A program made the translations under genes and the position numbers. Shown here piece by piece: positions 1 to 7,816 of a stretch of DNA of 40,473 nt. A model generated the notes under the pieces. That model did not search any database. It was not told the DNA's origin and saw nothing but the letters and a program-made list of their open reading frames with translations. The stretch is taken from contig CANQLT010000012.1 in NCBI GenBank assembly GCA_947624775.1, forward strand, positions 1-40,473. Direction: 5' to 3'. Numbering within the stretch: position 1 is the stretch's first letter; each line of letters begins with the position of its first letter. Origin of the DNA: an uncultured Monoglobus sp. (lineage in GTDB: Bacteria; Bacillota; Clostridia; Monoglobales; Monoglobaceae).

Positions 1-460
1 CGATCGGGAGCTGCTTCAGCGCTCCGCCGTAGCCGCCCATCGGGTGGCCCTTGAAGTGGGACAGCACCAGCATCGAGTCGTAGTTCGTGATGTTCTTGCC
101 CACAAGATTTTCTTTGAGGACCTTGCCGTTTTGAACCTTTAGACTGAGGTCGGGTCCCTCGGCGTCCATCAGGTCGACAGTGAAATACTTTGACCAGCCG
201 TGCTCCTCGATGAGCTTTATATGCTTATCGGTATAGTTGCGCTCGCCGTCGTAGGCAGTGTTGCACTCAACTACCGTGCCGTCTACATACTCTATCATCG
301 GGCGCAGGAACTCGGGGCGCAGATAGTTTTGGTTACCTTTCTCGCCCGAATGGAGCTTGACCGCCACCTTTCCGGGCAGCTCGCGATTTAAGACCTTGAA
401 CATCTCGATCACAGCCTCGGGCGTTATTTTTTCTGTGAAATAAACTTTTGATTTTTGCAT
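1..460 (-). CDS. DUF362 domain-containing protein, N-terminal part (runs off window)
   Basis: The reading frame opens with ATG at 460 on the minus strand, preceded by a GAGGTG ribosome binding site, and stays open to base 1, so only the first 153 residues are seen. The N-terminus begins MQKSKVYFTEKITPEA and contains VAVKLHSGEKGNQNYLRP, then a patch with VECNTAYDGERN and a later SHFKGHPMGGYGG. These resemble the DUF362 family, iron-sulfur-associated proteins that often carry a ferredoxin domain further along. No cysteine cluster is visible in the part present, so the ferredoxin domain, if any, lies outside the window. The gene sits just downstream of thrS with a 16-base gap and may be co-transcribed. 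Function is unknown. Confidence 0.75.
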   Translation of the reverse strand, partial: MQKSKVYFTEKITPEAVIEMFKVLNRELPGKVAVKLHSGEKGNQNYLRPEFLRPMIEYVDGTVVECNTAYDGERNYTDKHIKLIEEHGWSKYFTVDLMDAEGPDLSLKVQNGKVLKENLVGKNITNYDSMLVLSHFKGHPMGGYGGALKQLPI

Positions 461-476
461 ATTTATCACCTCAATA

Positions 477-2222
477 TTAGTCTTTGGCTTTTGAGGCTAT
501 TTTATCCAGGATAAGCGCCATGAAGTCACTCATGGGCATTGAGCCGATGTCGCCGTTCTTTCTGTCGCGGACCGAAACAGCCTTTTCTTCCTGCTCCTTC
601 TCTCCCACGACCAGAATATACGGCACACGCTCCAAACGCGCCTCTCTGATCTTGTAGCCTATTTTCTCTTTTCTGGTGTCGAGCTCGTTTCTGATACCGT
701 ACTTGTCAAGCTCCGCCTTTACGCTCTCGGCGTATTCCATATACTTGTCGGAAATGGGCAGGACCTTTACCTGTACCGGAGCCAGCCATGTGGGGAACGC
801 GCCCGCGTATTTTTCGATAAGCAGCGCCAGCGTTCTCTCATAGCAGCCGATCGATGTCCTGTGGATTATATAGGGGTTCTTCTTGGTGCCGTCCTTGTCC
901 ACATATTCCATACCGAACTTCTCGGCCAGCATCTGGTCTATCTGGATCGTGATAAGTGTGTCTTCCTTGCCAAAAACGTTCTTTATCTGAATGTCCAGCT
1001 TCGGGCCGTAGAACGCCGCCTCGCCTATTCCGATAACATAGGGGATCTTGAGGTCGTCCAGAATGTTCTTCATAACCCCCTGCGCCTCGTCCCACTGTTC
1101 GGGAGTGCCGATGTATTTTTCGCGGTCGCTTGGATCCCATTGCGAGAATCTGTATGAAACGTCCTCATCAAGGCCCAGGGTCTCAAGCATGAAGTTACAC
1201 AGCTCCAGGCAGCCCTTGAACTCGTCCTCAAGCTGTTCGGGAGTGCACATCAGGTGTCCCTCTGAGATCGTGAACTGGCGCACTCTGATAAGGCCGTGCA
1301 TCTCACCCGACGACTCGTTTCTGAACAATGTTGACGTCTCATTGAGGCGCATGGGCAAATCGCGGTACGAGCGGCCGCGGTTCAAAAACGCCTGATACTG
1401 GAACGGGCAGGTCATGGGTCGCAGCGCGTAAACCTCTTTGTCCTTTTCCTCGTCGCCCAGAACGAACATACCCTCTTTGTAGTGGTCCCAATGTCCTGAG
1501 ATCTTATAAAGGTCGCTCTTTGCCATTAGCGGAGTTTTTGTCAGCTGCCATCCGCGTTTCTGCTCCTCGTCCTCCACGAATCTTTGCAGAAGCTGGATAA
1601 CCCTCGCGCCCTTGGGCAGCATTATCGGCAGTCCCTGGCCGATATAATCGACGGTCGTGAACAGCTCAAGCTCGCGGCCAAGCTTGTTGTGGTCACGCTT
1701 TCTGGCTTCCTCCATCTGTTCAAGGTACTCGTTGAGCTCGGTTTTGTTTTTAAACGCCGTGCCGTAGATGCGCTGCAGCATCTTGTTCTTCTCGTCGCCG
1801 CGCCAGTACGCGCCCGTGGCGCTCAGCAGCTTTACGGCCTTCACCTTTCCGGTGTAGTTCACGTGCGGACCCGCGCACAGGTCTGTAAACTCGCCCTGCT
1901 TGTAGAACGAGATCGTCTCGCCCTCGGGCAGGTCGTTGATAAGCTCGATCTTGTAGGGCTCATCCTTCATCAGTTCGAGCGCCTCGTCGCGGGGCAGCTC
2001 GAAACGCTCGATCTTGAGGTTCTCTTTGGCGATCTTTTTCATCTCGGCCTCGATCTTTTCAAGATCGTCGTTTGTGAATGTGTGCTCGGTGTCGAAGTCA
2101 TAGTAAAATCCGTTGTCGATGGCGGGGCCTATCGCCAGCTTGACGTCCGGCCACAGGCGCTTTATCGCCTGCGCCATCACGTGCGACGCCGAGTGTCTTA
2201 ATGTTTGCAGTTGTTCATCCAT
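477..2222 (-). CDS. thrS: Threonine--tRNA ligase, form without the TGS domain
   Basis: Charges tRNA-Thr with threonine in the cytoplasm. The 581-residue protein has the editing-domain motif H10-xxx-H14 (RHSASHVMAQ) with the matching CAGPH near residue 117. The class II catalytic core has FRNESSG..HGLIRVRQF (motif 2) and GCYERTLALLIEKYAG (motif 3). The zinc ligands are visible as the Cys of MTCPF, the His of SEGHL and the His of IIHRTS. A C-terminal anticodon-binding domain follows (VQVKVLPIS onward). The usual N-terminal TGS domain of about 60 residues is missing: the protein starts at the editing domain, where full-length enzymes of about 640 residues are well inside. A GAAAGGAT site precedes the ATG. 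Expression is controlled by the T-box leader immediately upstream. Confidence 0.97.
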   Translation of the reverse strand: MDEQLQTLRHSASHVMAQAIKRLWPDVKLAIGPAIDNGFYYDFDTEHTFTNDDLEKIEAEMKKIAKENLKIERFELPRDEALELMKDEPYKIELINDLPEGETISFYKQGEFTDLCAGPHVNYTGKVKAVKLLSATGAYWRGDEKNKMLQRIYGTAFKNKTELNEYLEQMEEARKRDHNKLGRELELFTTVDYIGQGLPIMLPKGARVIQLLQRFVEDEEQKRGWQLTKTPLMAKSDLYKISGHWDHYKEGMFVLGDEEKDKEVYALRPMTCPFQYQAFLNRGRSYRDLPMRLNETSTLFRNESSGEMHGLIRVRQFTISEGHLMCTPEQLEDEFKGCLELCNFMLETLGLDEDVSYRFSQWDPSDREKYIGTPEQWDEAQGVMKNILDDLKIPYVIGIGEAAFYGPKLDIQIKNVFGKEDTLITIQIDQMLAEKFGMEYVDKDGTKKNPYIIHRTSIGCYERTLALLIEKYAGAFPTWLAPVQVKVLPISDKYMEYAESVKAELDKYGIRNELDTRKEKIGYKIREARLERVPYILVVGEKEQEEKAVSVRDRKNGDIGSMPMSDFMALILDKIASKAKD

Positions 2223-2250
2223 TTTTAAAGATCCTTTCGTTTATTTTATT

Positions 2251-2512
2251 TAAAAAGCAAAAACGCCCTAAAGCGCGGAAATATCCGAGCCTTAGGGGTG
2301 CATAATTTTACGCACGGTTCCACCCTAATTACAGCTTTCGCTGTCTCTTATTATGTCCTTGTCGCGGACGGACGGCAACGCTTAATCGAATAATCTTTCA
2401 GCGCGCAGCTCCCGAGTGGTGTTCACACGCCGTCCGCACAGAAACGCTCTCAGCCCGCGGCGCTTCCTCTCTTTGAGCTTTTACGGTGTGCTACTGTCTC
2501 GTTCATCGCTCT
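2251..2512 (-). promoter_or_regulatory. T-box riboswitch leader of thrS (tRNA-Thr sensing)
   Basis: On the minus strand the leader has the T-box sequence AGGGTGGAACCG (complement of 2315-2326), which binds the uncharged tRNA acceptor end. Upstream is a specifier-loop context GTGAACACC whose last triplet, ACC (complement of 2418-2420), is a threonine codon and so matches the downstream gene. After the T-box comes an intrinsic terminator: arms CCCTAAGG and CCTTTAGGG-like pairing across 2266-2297, followed by T-rich sequence down to about 2251. Known mechanism: uncharged tRNA-Thr stabilises the antiterminator, so thrS is read through under threonine starvation. Both left and right limits are approximate. 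Confidence 0.93.
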
Positions 2513-2518
2513 TTTAGA

Positions 2519-2547
2519 ATAATAACACGGTTTTTTGGTTTTGTCAA
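2519..2547 (-). promoter_or_regulatory. Sigma-A promoter of the thrS T-box transcript
   Basis: TTGACA (complement of 2542-2547) and TATTAT (complement of 2519-2524) are separated by 17 bases. The predicted start lies just upstream of the T-box stem I. Confidence 0.8.
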
Positions 2548-2613
2548 TATATTTTTTATTTCTAATTAACCGCCAGCTTTAGGCCTTTTTTGAATCGGCT
2601 TGTGTATTTTACG

Positions 2614-2895
2614 TTAAGTTTCATCCTCTAATATCTCCCTGAACATCAGATTAACATCGCTGTATGCCTTAACGCTCGGATCGCGGCTGATTTTTTTTGC
2701 CTCGGCCATTGCCTCCAGCACTTCGTCTTTATACTCGGGATACTTTACCTCAAACGGGAGGCCCCTCTGCAAAACCACCTGACGCAGGAACATATTCACC
2801 GCGTCGGACAGATTCAGCCCGAGGCCCTCGAGCAGCTCAATGGCGATCTTTTTTGTGTTTTCCTCAACGCGTATCTGAGTCGGTGTTGTAGCCAT
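2614..2895 (-). CDS. RelB/DinJ-family antitoxin-like protein (orphan)
   Basis: A 93-residue protein whose N-terminal half has the RelB/DinJ layout: a ribbon segment TPTQIRVEENTKKIAIELLEG followed by GLNLSDAVNMFLRQVV and the RGLPFEV signature. It would bind DNA as a dimer and neutralise a RelE/YafQ-type RNase. The second half is a charged helical region (KDEVLEAMAEAKKIS). The ATG follows AAAGGGG with good spacing. A perfect-consensus promoter lies directly upstream. No toxin gene is found: downstream (2222-2613) is only the thrS promoter and T-box, and upstream (2970) is an unrelated membrane-protein gene. It may be a solitary antitoxin or a regulator left after toxin loss. Confidence 0.82.
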   Translation of the reverse strand: MATTPTQIRVEENTKKIAIELLEGLGLNLSDAVNMFLRQVVLQRGLPFEVKYPEYKDEVLEAMAEAKKISRDPSVKAYSDVNLMFREILEDET

Positions 2896-2927
2896 AATAA
2901 AACCCCTTTCGTTGTTTCGCTATGCCT

Positions 2928-2956
2928 ATTATACTACATACAGTTTACGTTGTCAA
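2928..2956 (-). promoter_or_regulatory. Consensus sigma-A promoter of the RelB-like gene
   Basis: TTGACA (complement of 2951-2956), 17-base spacer, TATAAT (complement of 2928-2933). Both hexamers match consensus exactly. The start codon is about 33 bases downstream of the -10. Confidence 0.85.
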
Positions 2957-2969
2957 TACAAAAATTAAA

Positions 2970-3443
2970 TTATGCTCCCACAATTGCGCAGGCGATTATT
3001 GAGAAAACTACGCCTAAAACAGCGCCGGCGGCTACCTGAAGCGGAGTGTGCCCCAGAATTTCTTTGAGCTTTTCGTCGCTCAGGAACGGATTTTTGCTCT
3101 CCCAAGCTTCCTCCCAGGCCTCGATGATTATATTGATTATCTTGGCGTGCTCGCCCGCGGCGCGGCGCACTCCAGACGCGTCGTACATAACGATAAGCGC
3201 CATAGCACAGCAGACCACAAACAGCGGCGAATCGAACCCCTCATAGATGCCGACGCAGGCGGCAAGGCTGGAGACGATCGTCGAGTGCGACGAGGGCATT
3301 CCGCCGGGGCCGAAAAATCTGCCCCAATCTATGCGCCGCGTTCTGCATATCTCGATTAGGCCTTTCAGAAGGCATGACGTCAGCCACGCGAAAAGCACGA
3401 TAAAAAATATTTGGTTGTCAAGAAATTCGTGTATTACTCTCAT
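2970..3443 (-). CDS. Divergent PAP2 / DUF212 family membrane protein
   Basis: A 157-residue integral membrane protein. The motif GGMPSSHS (around residues 47-54) is the hallmark of DUF212/YuiD proteins, a divergent acid phosphatase/vanadium-peroxidase-related group. YDASGVRRAAGEHA and a conserved GHTPLQVAAGAVLG near the C-terminus also fit. Hydrophobic segments lie at about 10-30, 55-70, 75-90 and 135-155. The substrate is unknown; a phospholipid or polyprenyl phosphate would fit its position 18 bases after ispA, but that is inference. ATG follows GAGGCG. It is the last gene of the asp23-nusB-xseAB-ispA run. Confidence 0.9.
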   Translation of the reverse strand: MRVIHEFLDNQIFFIVLFAWLTSCLLKGLIEICRTRRIDWGRFFGPGGMPSSHSTIVSSLAACVGIYEGFDSPLFVVCCAMALIVMYDASGVRRAAGEHAKIINIIIEAWEEAWESKNPFLSDEKLKEILGHTPLQVAAGAVLGVVFSIIACAIVGA

Positions 3444-3461
3444 ATATTTACGCCTCGTCAG

Positions 3462-4385
3462 CTAATTGTCCCTGGAAACCAGCCGCCGCGCCAATTCTTT
3501 GAGAAAAGCGGCTTGTTCGCCGAAAATATTGAGCGCCTCGACAGCCGAGCGGGTATACTCGCTTTGCCGCTTTTCCGCGCCGTCAATGCCCAGCAGCGTG
3601 ACAAACGTGGTTTTGCCCTCCTGCTCGTCGCTCCCTATCGGCTTTCCCAAAACTGCCTCGTTTCCCGTAACATCAAGAATATCGTCCTGTATCTGAAACG
3701 CCAAGCCCAAATTCCGCGCGAAACAGCCGACCGCCGAATATTCGGCGGAATCCTCCGATACGCCCGATACGGCGGCTCCCATAAGCGCCGCCGCCTCTAT
3801 CATGGCTCCGGTCTTTTTTTCATGCATCCTGAGCAGCAGCTCCTCGGGCACATCGGGCTTGTTTTCGCTCATAAGGTCGATAACCTGACCGCCTATCATT
3901 CCGTTTGCGCCAGACGCCGCGGACAGCAGCCTAATCAGCCGCAGCGCGGTCTTTTCGCTTATCGACTTAAATTCCGACATGTCGGACAGAATTTCAAAGG
4001 CACGGTTCAAAAGCCCGTCGCCCGCCAAAAGCGCTATATTCTCAGGGAAAACCTTGTGGCAGGTGGGCTTACCGCGCCTTAAATCGTCGTTGTCCATGCA
4101 GGGCAGGTCGTCGTGTATCAGCGAGTATGTGTGAACGCACTCAAGAGCGCAGCCCGCCGTCAACGCGTCGTCGGCGTCTCCGCCGAGCATAGCCGCCGCC
4201 GCGACAGTCAAAACGGGCCGAAGGCGCTTGCCTCCCGCCAGCAGACTGTATCTCATCGCCTCATACACTGCCGCCTCCGGCGCGTCGGGCACCGCCGCGA
4301 TACTTTCAAGCTTTTCGTTCACCGCACTGACAATACTTTTTAAAGTATTGTCAAAATCATTTAAATTGTTTGAAACGCGCAGCAT
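3462..4385 (-). CDS. ispA: Polyprenyl (farnesyl/geranyl) diphosphate synthase
   Basis: Makes short-chain isoprenyl diphosphates (C10-C15) for undecaprenyl phosphate and quinone synthesis. The first aspartate-rich motif is DDLPCMDND and the second is QIQDDILD; GGKRLRP near the N-terminus binds isopentenyl diphosphate. The start chosen is the ATG at 4385, which begins one base after the xseB stop and gives 307 residues. An ATG at 4394 and a TTG at 4418 in the same frame would overlap xseB and have no better ribosome site, so the exact start is uncertain. The gene is in the conserved xseA-xseB-ispA order, but dxs, which follows ispA in B. subtilis, is absent here. Confidence 0.95.
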   Translation of the reverse strand: MLRVSNNLNDFDNTLKSIVSAVNEKLESIAAVPDAPEAAVYEAMRYSLLAGGKRLRPVLTVAAAAMLGGDADDALTAGCALECVHTYSLIHDDLPCMDNDDLRRGKPTCHKVFPENIALLAGDGLLNRAFEILSDMSEFKSISEKTALRLIRLLSAASGANGMIGGQVIDLMSENKPDVPEELLLRMHEKKTGAMIEAAALMGAAVSGVSEDSAEYSAVGCFARNLGLAFQIQDDILDVTGNEAVLGKPIGSDEQEGKTTFVTLLGIDGAEKRQSEYTRSAVEALNIFGEQAAFLKELARRLVSRDN

Positions 4386-4386
4386 A

Positions 4387-4626
4387 CTACTCATCGGTGA
4401 CGGCGAAAGGCTGCTCAACTATCTCGCCCGTTTCTCTGTTTTTCATAAGTATGTTTATTTTCTGCTCGGCCGAATCAAGCGCGTTCGTGCACTGCTTGGT
4501 AAGCTCAATGCCGCGCTCGAACAGCTCCAGCATTTGGTCGAGAGTTATATCTCCGCCATCAAGCGTCTTTACGACGCTCTCCAGCTCTTTTAAATTTTTT
4601 TCAAATAAATCTTTTGTGTTATCCAT
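4387..4626 (-). CDS. xseB: Exodeoxyribonuclease VII small subunit
   Basis: A 79-residue subunit of ExoVII, which degrades single-stranded DNA with XseA. The typical features are FEKNLKELESVVKTLDGGDITLDQMLELFERGIELTKQC, a two-helix hairpin with the LE..V..L..G...L...L..FE.G..L pattern. The ATG at 4626 is preceded by GAGGAG and overlaps the xseA stop by 8 bases, which suggests translational coupling. An upstream in-frame TTG (4638) would use the ribosome site itself as coding sequence and is not preferred. Confidence 0.95.
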   Translation of the reverse strand: MDNTKDLFEKNLKELESVVKTLDGGDITLDQMLELFERGIELTKQCTNALDSAEQKINILMKNRETGEIVEQPFAVTDE

Positions 4627-5842
4627 GATTCTCCTCAAATTCTATGTTATCGACCGTGGCGCGGGCGGTTCCGTCGCTGAGCGTCACGCTGATCTTATCG
4701 CCTTTGTTTAATCTCTTCACGCTTTTAACGACCGCTCCGCTCTCGTCTTTTGTCAGAGAAAATCCGCGGCTCAGAGCTCCCAGAGGGCTCAGCGCATCGA
4801 GCTTTGAGGCCGTGACCGCTAAACTGCGCCGCTTGTCGCCCATGATGTTTTTGTACGCGCCCTCCATGGTCTTGCTCAAAGAGTCCAGATATATGCGGCT
4901 GCTGTCGATCGTCGCCATGGGGTTTTTGAGCGCCGCGCTCTCGGCGCTGACCCTGAGCTGCAGCCTGCCACGCTCCACTATTCGGTTCGCACAGGAATAA
5001 AGACGCGCATACACGTTGTTGAACTTTTCGCGGAGCTCGGTCTGTGACGGAACGACAAGCTCAGCCGCGGCGCTCGGTGTGGGCGCCCTGAGATCAGCGA
5101 CAAAATCCGCTATCGTGAAATCTATCTCGTGCCCCACCGCCGAAACGACGGGAATATGACTGTTATATATGGCGCGCGCCACGATCTCCTCGTTGAACGA
5201 CCACAGGTCCTCGATCGAGCCTCCTCCTCTGCCGACTATCAGCACGTCGACCGAGTCGGACGCGTTAAAATATTCTATCGCTTCGACTATGCTGCGCGCC
5301 GAATCTTTACCCTGCACCAGCACAGGGTAGAGCACCACGTCGGAATACGAAAAACGGCGGGTCAGAACGTTCATTATATCCTTTATCGCCGCTCCCGTGG
5401 GCGCAGTAACAACGCCTATCCGCTTGGGATACTTTGGCAGCGGCTTTTTATGGCTCGGCGAAAAAAGACCTTCCTCGTCCAGCTTTTTCTTGAGTTTCTC
5501 AAACGCGATGTGGAGGGCGCCTATTCCGTCCTGCTCCATATGCTCTATGTATAATTGATACTGACCGTCGCGCTCATACACTCCGATCCTGCCGCGAGCT
5601 ATCACCTTCATGCCGTTGGCGGGCCTGAAACCGAGCCTTGCAGCCGCGCTTCTGAACATAACGGCGCGCATGACGCCGCTCTCGTCTTTCAGTGACAAGT
5701 ACAAATGGCCCGAAGAGTGAGCCTTGAAGTTTGAGATCTCACCCTTTACAAGTATGTTTTTTAAAATATCGTCCCGTCCCAGCACCTGCTTGATATACAG
5801 ATTGACCTGGGTCACGGTCATAGGTTCGCGCTTATAATTCAT
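4619..5842 (-). CDS. xseA: Exodeoxyribonuclease VII large subunit
   Basis: Catalytic subunit of ExoVII. An N-terminal OB-fold (TVTQVNLYIKQVLGRDDILKNILVKGEISNFKAHSSGHLY split over residues about 8-47) is followed by the nuclease core with VVTAPTGAAIKDI, GRGGGSIEDLWSFNEE and SAVGHEIDFTIADFVADLRAPTPSAAAE, all hallmark XseA motifs. A coiled-coil region and a C-terminal segment (LSRGFSLTKDESG) follow. The ATG at 5842 has AGGGG about 10 bases upstream and gives 407 residues. A GTG at 5866, three bases past the nusB stop, is the alternative. Confidence 0.97.
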   Translation of the reverse strand: MNYKREPMTVTQVNLYIKQVLGRDDILKNILVKGEISNFKAHSSGHLYLSLKDESGVMRAVMFRSAAARLGFRPANGMKVIARGRIGVYERDGQYQLYIEHMEQDGIGALHIAFEKLKKKLDEEGLFSPSHKKPLPKYPKRIGVVTAPTGAAIKDIMNVLTRRFSYSDVVLYPVLVQGKDSARSIVEAIEYFNASDSVDVLIVGRGGGSIEDLWSFNEEIVARAIYNSHIPVVSAVGHEIDFTIADFVADLRAPTPSAAAELVVPSQTELREKFNNVYARLYSCANRIVERGRLQLRVSAESAALKNPMATIDSSRIYLDSLSKTMEGAYKNIMGDKRRSLAVTASKLDALSPLGALSRGFSLTKDESGAVVKSVKRLNKGDKISVTLSDGTARATVDNIEFEENHG

Positions 5843-5869
5843 TTGTGACTTTCCCCTGTTTTCCACCGT

Positions 5870-6256
5870 CTATTTCATATTGCCGAGTATTCCGTTGACA
5901 AAATCCACCGTCTCGGGACCTCCGAACTTTTTTGTCAGATTGACCGCCTCGTTTGCCGCCACGGGATTCGGAATATCATCGCAGAACAGCAGCTCATATG
6001 CCCCAAGGCGCAGCGCCGCCAGACTGACGGCGTTTATACGGTCAACGCTCCAGCCTTTGGCATATTCCGATATTTTTTTGTCTATTGCCTCAATGTTTTC
6101 AACAGTTCCGCGCACGGCGCCCTCGATATATTTTTTCTGGTTCTCGGGGTCGTTCACCTCAAAGAATTCGGCCAAGATATCCTCGATGTCGTCAGGGCGG
6201 AATTTGTACTGAAAAATCATTGTGAACGCGTGTTCTCTCGCTTTTCTTCTGTCCAT
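5870..6256 (-). CDS. nusB: Transcription antitermination factor NusB
   Basis: A 128-residue, all-helical RNA-binding protein that joins the boxA antitermination complex on rRNA transcripts. Diagnostic segments are RRKAREHAFTMIFQ at the N-terminus and, near the C-terminus, LRLGAYELLFCDDIPNPVAANEAVNLTKKFGG...FVNGILG. The ATG at 6256 is chosen; a TTG at 6268 is closer to an AAGGCGG and cannot be excluded. It lies 24 bases after the asp23-like gene and directly before xseA. folD, present at this point in B. subtilis, is missing. Confidence 0.96.
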   Translation of the reverse strand: MDRRKAREHAFTMIFQYKFRPDDIEDILAEFFEVNDPENQKKYIEGAVRGTVENIEAIDKKISEYAKGWSVDRINAVSLAALRLGAYELLFCDDIPNPVAANEAVNLTKKFGGPETVDFVNGILGNMK

Positions 6257-6280
6257 ATTTTTTGTCAAATCCGCCTTGCT

Positions 6281-6949
6281 CTATTCGGCCTCCGGCTCTT
6301 CGGCGGGTTCCTCGGGCTCGGTGATCTCCATAACAATGTCCTGAGTTTCCTCGGCTGCGTCGTCGACAATATCTTCGGCGATATCCTCGGCTTTATCAGC
6401 CGCGTCTTTGGCTTTGCTTATCAGCTCCTCAACCTTTTCTTCGGCTTTCTCGGCGATCTCCTCCGCCTTTTCGGCGATTATCTCCACCGCCTCTTCCGCC
6501 GTTTCCTTGATCTGAGCTGCGGGCTCGCTGTCCGTTTCGCTCTTTACGGGCTTTGCGGGAATTTTGCCCGCATCACTCTTAGGCACGTTGACACCCTCGA
6601 CGCTGACGTTGACCGCGACAACGTTAAGACCGGTCATAGCCTCGACCTCGCTCTTTACCTTTTCCTGAATCTCCCACGCAACGTCTGGGATCTTCGCGCC
6701 GTACTCAACGATGATCGAGAGATTGAGGGTCACGTCCTTGTCGTTTACGCTCACCTTGACGCCCTTTGACATATTCTTTTTGCCAAGCAGCTCGGCTATG
6801 CCGCCCGACATGGAACTCACCATGCCCGACACGCCCTTGACGCTGCCCGCCGCGAGAGACGCCACGATCGAAACAACGTCGTTGGAGATGTTGACGCTGC
6901 CGTTCTTCCGGGCCTCCTGCTCTTTTACGGTCTTGTTTTCCTCTGCCAT
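6281..6949 (-). CDS. Asp23/Gls24 family envelope stress protein with acidic coiled-coil tail
   Basis: The first ~125 residues are an Asp23/Gls24 (DUF322) domain: VNISNDVVSIVASLAAGSVKGVSGM, later VKVSVNDKDVTLNLSIIVEYG and IQEKVKSEVEAMTGLNVVAVNVSVEGV. The position matches B. subtilis yqhY, between the spoIIIA/acc genes and nusB. Unlike the usual ~135-residue YqhY, the protein continues for about 95 residues of Ala/Glu/Lys-rich heptad-like sequence (AEKAEEIAEKAEEKVEELIS) ending in a very acidic EEPAEEPEAE, probably a long helix. ATG follows AGGAGG. YqhY has been linked to acetyl-CoA carboxylase control in B. subtilis; accBC are not in this window. Confidence 0.92.
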   Translation of the reverse strand: MAEENKTVKEQEARKNGSVNISNDVVSIVASLAAGSVKGVSGMVSSMSGGIAELLGKKNMSKGVKVSVNDKDVTLNLSIIVEYGAKIPDVAWEIQEKVKSEVEAMTGLNVVAVNVSVEGVNVPKSDAGKIPAKPVKSETDSEPAAQIKETAEEAVEIIAEKAEEIAEKAEEKVEELISKAKDAADKAEDIAEDIVDDAAEETQDIVMEITEPEEPAEEPEAE

Positions 6950-7000
6950 AATAAAACCTCCTGTGCAACTAAATTCAATTTATTGCCGTTATTTTCTTAA

Positions 7001-7029
7001 ATTATATCATAACAAATTTAAGATTACAA
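7001..7029 (-). promoter_or_regulatory. Probable sigma-A promoter of asp23-nusB-xseAB-ispA
   Basis: TTGTAA (complement of 7024-7029), 17-base spacer, TATAAT (complement of 7001-7006). It lies in the AT-rich 133-base gap between spoIIIAH and the asp23-like gene, so the housekeeping genes can be expressed apart from the sporulation operon. Confidence 0.65.
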
Positions 7030-7082
7030 TAAATATTTTGAATTTAATTATTATTTTTATTACTTCGCAGATCCGCCGCTCA

Positions 7083-7787
7083 TTACTCGGCGCTTATCTT
7101 TATTTTTGACGCCGCGGCTCCGGTCTCGGCGATTATGATATCCTTGATCTGAGCCACCGACGCGCTGTCCGTTTTGCCGCCCTTCACTATCACCGACACT
7201 CCGCTGTCGGTGACCTGCGCGAAGCAGTCGTCAAAGCCCTTGGATTTCACGTTAGTCTCAATGGCGTTCTCCTGCTCGGAGTACTCAGTCAGTCTGAGCA
7301 CGCTGTCCTCCGCCTCTTTTTTTGCGCTCTCCGAAGCGTCCGAGTTGGCGGCGATCTCCTTCCAGCGGTCCATGGTCTCGCCTCTGAGCCTGTCTCTGTC
7401 CTGTCTGGCTTTTATTATCACGCTTCCCGAATCGCTCTTGTTACTGTCGTTTTCGCCGCTCTGTTCGGCTCCGTCTGTGTTATTATTCTCGTCGTTATTG
7501 TTATTATTGTCATCGCTCTTTTCTTTGTCGTCATCATCTTTGTCTTTCGACCAAAATGTTTCGGCGTCCTCGTTTTTTGCCTCCTCCGCGGGAGACGCTG
7601 ATTCGGGCCCCGCGGTGCTTGACACGCTGACCGCCTCGTTTTCGATGTTGCCCAACGTCCAGCGATAGTATCCAGCCGCCAGGACCAGAGCCACCAGTCC
7701 CACCACAAGCAGCTGTCTGCCGCCCCGCAGACGGGCCTTGCCCTCGCCGCCGCTCTTGTTTGTTTTTTTGCTTTTTTTGGAATTCAT
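7083..7787 (-). CDS. spoIIIAH: Stage III sporulation protein AH
   Basis: Mother-cell membrane protein that pairs with forespore SpoIIQ across the intermembrane space in the feeding-tube complex. The 234-residue protein has a Lys/Arg-rich cytoplasmic start, one membrane segment (LLVVGLVALVLAAGYYRW, about 27-44) and a C-terminal YscJ/FliF-like domain: RDRLRGETMDRWKEIAANSDAS, then LTEYSEQENAIETNVKSKGF, GVSVIVKGGKTDSASVAQIKDII. Between them is a low-complexity Asp/Asn/Lys linker of about 40 residues (DDDDKEKSDDNNNNNDENNN), longer and more repetitive than usual. ATG follows AAAGGAGA. It is the last gene of the spoIIIA operon. Confidence 0.93.
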   Translation of the reverse strand: MNSKKSKKTNKSGGEGKARLRGGRQLLVVGLVALVLAAGYYRWTLGNIENEAVSVSSTAGPESASPAEEAKNEDAETFWSKDKDDDDKEKSDDNNNNNDENNNTDGAEQSGENDSNKSDSGSVIIKARQDRDRLRGETMDRWKEIAANSDASESAKKEAEDSVLRLTEYSEQENAIETNVKSKGFDDCFAQVTDSGVSVIVKGGKTDSASVAQIKDIIIAETGAAASKIKISAE

Positions 7788-7816
7788 AGATTCAGTCTCC
7801 TTTATTTATGTATTTT

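Noticed and set aside
1584-2201. A 205-codon open frame antisense to thrS
   Set aside because: Shadow of the well-supported thrS frame; composition is Leu/Val/Arg-rich without motifs.
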